64,000 nt of DNA. Origin: Bdellovibrionaceae bacterium UBA1609 (lineage in GTDB: Bacteria; Bdellovibrionota; Bdellovibrionia; Bdellovibrionales; UBA1609). Positions 59,632-64,000 of the stretch are shown piece after piece (the first letter of the stretch is position 1; each line of letters starts with the position of its first letter). The notes beneath the pieces are model-generated. The model ran no database searches. It was not told where the DNA came from and saw only the letters and a program-made list of their open reading frames with translations. The DNA is taken from NCBI GenBank assembly GCA_002321895.1, contig DCMZ01000005.1:1-64000 (forward strand), given 5' to 3'. Both the position numbers and the translations under genes were made by a program.

Positions 59632-61197
59632 ATGAGAACACAGTTAACACCTTCATTTTTAATTCTTCGAGATCAGTCGGAAAAAGTTTTTGAATACCTA
59701 CAAGAACAATTGCATAGCCATTTGTACATCTCGATCTCTTCGCAACGCATTTTTAAAGAGAACTTTCTGGTCAATCCTAAGGAGCAGTCTTACAACGATG
59801 ACCTCATTCGTGGCATGAATATTAGAGTGTTTGATGGCAGCACTATGCATGAGTGGGCACATCCCCAAAGTGATCTCGGAGTTATCAAAGGGGAGTTAGA
59901 CCAATGGTTGGAGACTCTAAAGAGTATAAAGCCTGCAAAGCCCGTTTATGTCTCCCCCAGTTGGACGGAACGCCTGGCCGCAGTTTCTGAATCAGAGATC
60001 TTGAGCCAAGTTTCAGAAGCACCAGAGACTTCAGAATGGGTTCATTTTGGAGTGCCTCAAAAGAAGCCCTGGCCAAAGAGCACTCAGGAAGGCATGGATT
60101 GGCTTAAAGATCGCTACACCGATTTTAAAAATGAAACTCTTAAATTAGAAGAAAAGCATCCGGCACGAGTTTTAGATTTTTCTCTAGCTCGTTTAGATCT
60201 TTCTTTTGAAGAACACTGTTTTATCGATAGCTCGGTAAGGATGACTCAGGCTTTACCGCGTGTACTATGTGTTATTGCTGCTGTGAAAAAAGGGGAGCGG
60301 GGATATCACCTTACAGGGGGACTTGGTGGTATGGAAACCATTCAGCTGACATCTGAGGAGTTTCATCATATTTTTAATGATCTTGAGAACCTAGTTAAAG
60401 CAGAGCCATTACCGCCGGGAAGATATGATTTACTAATGCACCCTTCGGTTTCAGGGGTATTTGCTCACGAGGCTTTTGGGCATAGTCAAGAAGGGGACAC
60501 TTGGGCTAGAGGTCGATCCAAAGCCAAGGACCTCTATGAATCCAAGGAATCCGTTGGTAATAGTCATGCTACGATTTTAAATAATCCAGCCATTTATAAA
60601 AATGCCTGGGAAGATGCTATGGCTTGGGGATCCTACTTTTTTGATGAAGAAGGGTGGTTAGCATCAGAGCAAGTGCTGGTGGATCAAGGACAACTGCAAT
60701 TACCTATGACTGATTTTGTGAGCTCTTATCGCTTACAAATCCCTCGTACGGCGAATGGTAAGCGAGAAAGCTGGAGTCACGGTATCTACACTCGCCAAAC
60801 GAACACCTATTTTTCCGAGGGAGACAAAACTTTTGACCAACTTCTGGCTCAAGTAAAAAATGGTTACTATGCTCGTCATCCCTATGGTGGCATGGAAGAT
60901 CCTAAGGGGATGGGAATCCAAGTGGGTATTGGTTATGTTGAGGAAATTGTTGATGGTCAATTAACAGGAAGAACATTTAAAGGCCCCAATGGAGGAGCCA
61001 TTCAAATGACAGGATATGTTCCTGACTATCTTAACCAAATTGTTGATAAATCGAAGATAGATGCTTTTTCACAAGGCAAAGACCACTCAAAATATCCGTG
61101 GAATGAAATTGGCGGTTGCGGAAAGTACCACAAAGAGTCGGTTCATGCTGGCTGCGGCGGACCATACCTTCTAGTATCCAATGCACTTTTGAGTTAG
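59632..61197 (+). CDS. tldD: TldD-like metalloprotease subunit
   Basis: A 521-residue protein of the TldD/PmbA family. The zinc motif HEAFGH (near residue 280, HExxxH) and the C-terminal CGKYHKESVHAGCGGP segment are present, so this is the catalytic subunit. TldD with TldE forms a heterodimer with a nanochamber that degrades unfolded peptides and processes some bacteriocin precursors. GGGGGG before the start. The tldE partner follows after nine bases. Confidence 0.92.
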   Translation: MRTQLTPSFLILRDQSEKVFEYLQEQLHSHLYISISSQRIFKENFLVNPKEQSYNDDLIRGMNIRVFDGSTMHEWAHPQSDLGVIKGELDQWLETLKSIKPAKPVYVSPSWTERLAAVSESEILSQVSEAPETSEWVHFGVPQKKPWPKSTQEGMDWLKDRYTDFKNETLKLEEKHPARVLDFSLARLDLSFEEHCFIDSSVRMTQALPRVLCVIAAVKKGERGYHLTGGLGGMETIQLTSEEFHHIFNDLENLVKAEPLPPGRYDLLMHPSVSGVFAHEAFGHSQEGDTWARGRSKAKDLYESKESVGNSHATILNNPAIYKNAWEDAMAWGSYFFDEEGWLASEQVLVDQGQLQLPMTDFVSSYRLQIPRTANGKRESWSHGIYTRQTNTYFSEGDKTFDQLLAQVKNGYYARHPYGGMEDPKGMGIQVGIGYVEEIVDGQLTGRTFKGPNGGAIQMTGYVPDYLNQIVDKSKIDAFSQGKDHSKYPWNEIGGCGKYHKESVHAGCGGPYLLVSNALLS

Positions 61198-61206
61198 GGG
61201 TAATTT

Positions 61207-62562
61207 ATGAAATTGAATCCATTTGAAATTCTAAAAAAATATGTTCAGTCTGGAGAAATTAAGGATTGGCGTTGGGAAGAAACACATATACATCGACAGG
61301 AGGAATATCTGATTGGTGAAAGTCGCGAAATGATCGTTGAGCGAAGCCGCCGGGTCAGTGATCGACAGTTTCACTTATATATTTCGGTTCCAATTGGCTC
61401 TGATCAGCAAGGTGGATATTTTGGTCAGCTCAATGAATTAGATAATTTCGAAAAGGAGTTGTCCGCTTTTATCGAGAAGGCCCAGGTAAGTTCAGAAAAG
61501 CTTTGGGAGGTCGATGCGTTTGTAGAAAATAAATCCATCGCTTCAGCAAAGAGTTACGATGCTAGAGTTTTGAAGGACCCTTCCCTGGTGAGTCGAGGTT
61601 TAACAGAAGTTCTTGCTGGACAGGTTCAAAATATTACTCAATCCCAGTTTAATAGTGGGGAGGTGTTTGTAACTTCCACTGAAAAAATGGTTCGAGCGTC
61701 CAATGGCTATGAAGATGTGTTGAAGCAATCTAAAATCTATGTGGAAGTTTGTTTTAGTAGTTTCGGAACGGAAGAATCTGATTCCCAAGAGTACGTTGTA
61801 ACCCGTTGGGGTGTTCACTCGGATCAAATTGATATTCCTGAGATGTGCAAGGTGTCCAATGAGAACTGTAATGCATTGTCTCGAGCAGAAAAAATGCCCA
61901 CGGGTAAGTTTTCAGTCCTAGTGGATTCTGAAATTTTAGCGCCTATGTTCGATGATGTTGTCACACAGTTAAATTTGCAGCGCAAATATCTTTCCCTTCC
62001 TTTTATTAGTTCGGGAGAGTTGTTAGTGGATGGCAGTCACCAACATTGGAGTTTGTCTTTAGATCCAGAAATTCCCTATGGAATGCGTACCAGTAACTAC
62101 AACCAGTGGGGGCGGGAGCAAAAGAAGCTCACCCTGATTTCTGATAATCGAGTGACGAATAATATTGTGGACAAACAACACGGAAGCTATTTGGATAAAA
62201 AGCCGAACACATCCATAGGAAATATGCGGGTGACGGCAAAGACACCTCGACAGGTGGATGAACTTCGCAAAACCGAGGGGATTGTCGTTGAGATCCTTCA
62301 ACTCAGTGGACTTTTCACGGATGTAAACACACTGACCTTCAGTAGCGAGATAAGACTTGCGAGAGTGATCGATAACACAACAGGAAAGTCCTTTTTTGCC
62401 AAAGGCGGGAACTTCTCCGGGTCCTTTAAAGATAACACCACACAAATTGTGTTTTCCAATGAACAGACGGATCAACATTTAATGAATTTTAGAATTGACG
62501 GTGGAGTGAGTTATTTTGGTCCCAAGTGGGCTTTACTTAATGGCGTTAGCATTACAAGCTAA
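61207..62562 (+). CDS. tldE: TldE/PmbA-like partner subunit
   Basis: A 451-residue protein of the same family as the preceding gene but without HExxxH, as expected for the non-catalytic TldE/PmbA subunit. Conserved features are AKSYDARVLKDPSL, TRWGVHSDQ and the C-terminal TTQIVFSNEQTDQHLMNFRIDGGVSY beta region. It is co-transcribed with tldD and would form the heterodimer. The stop codon lies inside a terminator hairpin shared with convergent trpS. Confidence 0.88.
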   Translation: MKLNPFEILKKYVQSGEIKDWRWEETHIHRQEEYLIGESREMIVERSRRVSDRQFHLYISVPIGSDQQGGYFGQLNELDNFEKELSAFIEKAQVSSEKLWEVDAFVENKSIASAKSYDARVLKDPSLVSRGLTEVLAGQVQNITQSQFNSGEVFVTSTEKMVRASNGYEDVLKQSKIYVEVCFSSFGTEESDSQEYVVTRWGVHSDQIDIPEMCKVSNENCNALSRAEKMPTGKFSVLVDSEILAPMFDDVVTQLNLQRKYLSLPFISSGELLVDGSHQHWSLSLDPEIPYGMRTSNYNQWGREQKKLTLISDNRVTNNIVDKQHGSYLDKKPNTSIGNMRVTAKTPRQVDELRKTEGIVVEILQLSGLFTDVNTLTFSSEIRLARVIDNTTGKSFFAKGGNFSGSFKDNTTQIVFSNEQTDQHLMNFRIDGGVSYFGPKWALLNGVSITS

Positions 62563-62573
62563 CGCCGGTTTTT
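62542..62573. terminator. terminator embedded in both tldE and trpS coding ends
   Basis: Perfect 9-bp stem GGCGTTAGC (62542-62550) / GCTAACGCC (62558-62566) with loop ATTACAA, followed on the plus strand by GGTTTTTTT. It encodes the final residues of TldE and, in the other direction, of TrpS. A strong plus-strand terminator; on the minus strand there is no T run. Confidence 0.85.
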
Positions 62574-63550
62574 TTACGGATTTCATTTAAAAGGGGCCGA
62601 GCGATCTCTCTCGCCCTTTGTGCCCCGTCATCTAAAATCTGATCCAGGCGACCTGTGTCCGCCATAAGGTCGTCATAGACTTCTTTTTTTTCTGTAAAAT
62701 AATTTTCAATTTTTTCAAACAGGATTTGCTTGGCTTCTCCCCAAGCAATTCCAGCCCGGTAGGTCTCTGCCAACTGGTTCTGTTCTTCATCAGTAGAAAA
62801 GTATTTGTAAAGGTCAAAAATCAAAGAGTCATCAGGATCTTTAGGGGACTCCGGTGGACTGGAATCGGTTTTGATTTTCATCACTTTTTTTCTGAGTTTT
62901 TTCGAGTCTAAAAACAGTGGGATTCCATTGTTATAGCTTTTACTCATCTTTCGGCCATCTAAGCCGGGTATCAAGCTGTCTTTTTTTGTGATGGGCTCCG
63001 GCAGGGTGAAAGTGTCACCATAGTTATTGTTAAATTTTTGAGCAATATCTCTAGCGAACTCTAAATGTTGAATTTGATCTTCTCCCACTGGAACTTTAGT
63101 GGAGTTAAACATCAAGATGTCAGCACTCATTAACACCGGGTAGTTGTACAATCCCATGTTCACTCCGTGGTCCAAATCCTTTTTGCCATCAGCCTGATTG
63201 GCATCGAGCTTTGCCTTATAGGCGTGGGCCCTATTCATAAAACCTTTGGGTGTAAAACAGGAAAGAATCCACTGCAGTTCAAAAATTTCAGGGATATCCG
63301 ATTGCTTATAAAGAATGGATTTGGAGGTATCCAGTCCGCAGGCAATCCAAGTGGCTGCGACATTATATATGCTATGCCTTAAATCCTCTCCCTTATGCAT
63401 AGAGGTTAGGGAGTGATAGTCCGCAATGAATAAAAGCGAAGTGTCAGCGGATTGAGAGGTAGTATCTATGGCCGGTCGGATGGCTCCCAGGTAGTTACCC
63501 AAGTGAACCTCTCCAGTAGGTTTAATTCCAGTTAATACAATTTCCGCCAT
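62552..63550 (-). CDS. trpS: tryptophanyl-tRNA synthetase
   Basis: A 332-residue class I synthetase of normal length. ATP motif 1 TGEVHLGNYLGAI (HIGH-like, near residue 14), GEDQIQHLEFARDIA, and motif 2 GRKMSKSYNN (KMSKS, near residue 200). It charges tRNA-Trp. AAAGG seven bases before the ATG. Its 3' end overlaps tldE by 11 bases. Confidence 0.96.
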   Translation of the reverse strand: MAEIVLTGIKPTGEVHLGNYLGAIRPAIDTTSQSADTSLLFIADYHSLTSMHKGEDLRHSIYNVAATWIACGLDTSKSILYKQSDIPEIFELQWILSCFTPKGFMNRAHAYKAKLDANQADGKKDLDHGVNMGLYNYPVLMSADILMFNSTKVPVGEDQIQHLEFARDIAQKFNNNYGDTFTLPEPITKKDSLIPGLDGRKMSKSYNNGIPLFLDSKKLRKKVMKIKTDSSPPESPKDPDDSLIFDLYKYFSTDEEQNQLAETYRAGIAWGEAKQILFEKIENYFTEKKEVYDDLMADTGRLDQILDDGAQRAREIARPLLNEIRKKTGVSL

Positions 63551-64000
63551 AACCTCACCTTTCGCTACCTCATATTAAAAGGTTTTTAATGGCACGTCTA
63601 CGCGGAGAAATAACAAGAATTCCGATGGCATTTTGCTACCTCCCAAAGTGGAATCACTGTGAAAAAAATTTTTAACACAATGAGTAAGTCTAATGGGAAA
63701 GCAAAGGTTTTGAAAAACTTAAAAAGAGGTGGTTCCGTTCTGGAATTAAAACTTTTCCTATAAGAGTTGCAAAATCCATGTAATTGACCACCCGTTCCAA
63801 AGCGTTCGAATTTAGATGTGTTTTGCGATAAGTCATTTTTATGTATTCAATAATGTTACTTCATGCCTCTTAAGTGTATGGAAATACTAACCAATTTGGT
63901 TTACGGAAATTGTGTATTTCTGTCAGTTTTTCCTTTTGCCTTATCAAAAAGCGGAATGTGGATAAGTTCCACAATGGCACCTGGGTTGCAAAAGTTCTGA
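63551..64000. other. 450-base intergenic end of the window
   Basis: No gene is supported. It has two matches to the DnaA-box pattern: TGTGGATAA (63957-63965, the exact complement of TTATCCACA) and TGTGAAAAA (63658-63666). The rest is A/T-rich without an obvious promoter. The feature downstream of 64000 is unknown. Confidence 0.4.

Noticed and set aside
63680..63763. 27-codon frame starting MSKSNGKAKV near the right edge
   Set aside because: Too short, no Shine-Dalgarno sequence and no context to support it.
1..64000. Mobile elements, CRISPR arrays, prophage or rRNA
   Set aside because: No transposase, integrase, phage structural gene, regularly spaced repeats or rRNA-like sequence was seen.

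Overview
The window reads like the chromosome of a Gram-negative bacterium of the Bdellovibrionota (Bdellovibrio-like) type. This is an inference from gene content: many lipoproteins and outer-membrane proteins, secreted hydrolases, peptidoglycan enzymes (NamZ and MltA families), a histone-H1-like/SWIB protein, an HDOD signalling protein and a STAS-CheX fusion. Base composition is moderate (by eye about 43-46% GC) and looks even. I see no insertion sequence, prophage, CRISPR array or rRNA; one tRNA-Pro(GGG) sits at the left edge.

Layout. 1-3785: tRNA-Pro, a small lipoprotein, a CPBP-type membrane protein, DoxX and a secreted PLD-like protein. 4358-12056: a six-gene same-strand cluster of exported proteins, comprising a DUF1588/DUF1585-type haem protein, a lipoprotein, a twin-arginine DUF1501-like protein and three lipoproteins with CXXCH haem sites. 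This planctomycete-style cytochrome locus is the most distinctive part of the window, and two of its otherwise unrelated proteins share a 45-residue Asp-rich module. 12145-17127: a very large secreted protein of unknown function, NamZ-type muramidase and a class II aldolase. 17131-19685: a response regulator, HDOD protein and histidine kinase operon. 19829-28487: purKE, two Dus enzymes, BioY, glutaredoxin, an APC permease, a methyltransferase, an EVE protein and a STAS-CheX fusion. 28760-34301: fumarase, LOG, unknown genes, a TSUP exporter, a putative secreted PD-(D/E)XK nuclease and BolA. 34457-39817: EttA, a J-domain protein, H1-like/SWIB, methionine aminopeptidase and AhcY. 39872-51194: mostly envelope genes (flavin reductase, alpha-carbonic anhydrase lipoprotein, HAD lipoprotein, porin-like protein, PlsC, EEP lipoprotein, IlvE, a glycerophosphodiesterase/OPA transporter pair). 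51247-63550: TIGR01777 epimerase, a TonB receptor with its own TonB, DUF4097-like protein, MltA, a TldD/TldE pair and TrpS.

How the genes work together. Envelope, degradation and salvage functions dominate: peptidoglycan turnover (NamZ, MltA), phosphodiester salvage (GDPD plus OPA transporter), nucleic-acid and phosphoester hydrolases (PLD-like, EEP, PD-(D/E)XK-like, HAD), small-molecule uptake (BioY, TonB receptor, APC) and peptide processing (TldD/E, MAP). These would suit a bacterium that lives on material from other cells, but nothing here proves predation.

Regulatory features stand out. Several genes appear to start with TTG or GTG, and runs of 5-8 G stand in for the ribosome binding site ahead of a set of mostly exported-protein genes. 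Two genes have inverted repeats that would hide their ribosome binding site or start codon, and at least two intrinsic terminators lie inside the coding ends of convergent genes.
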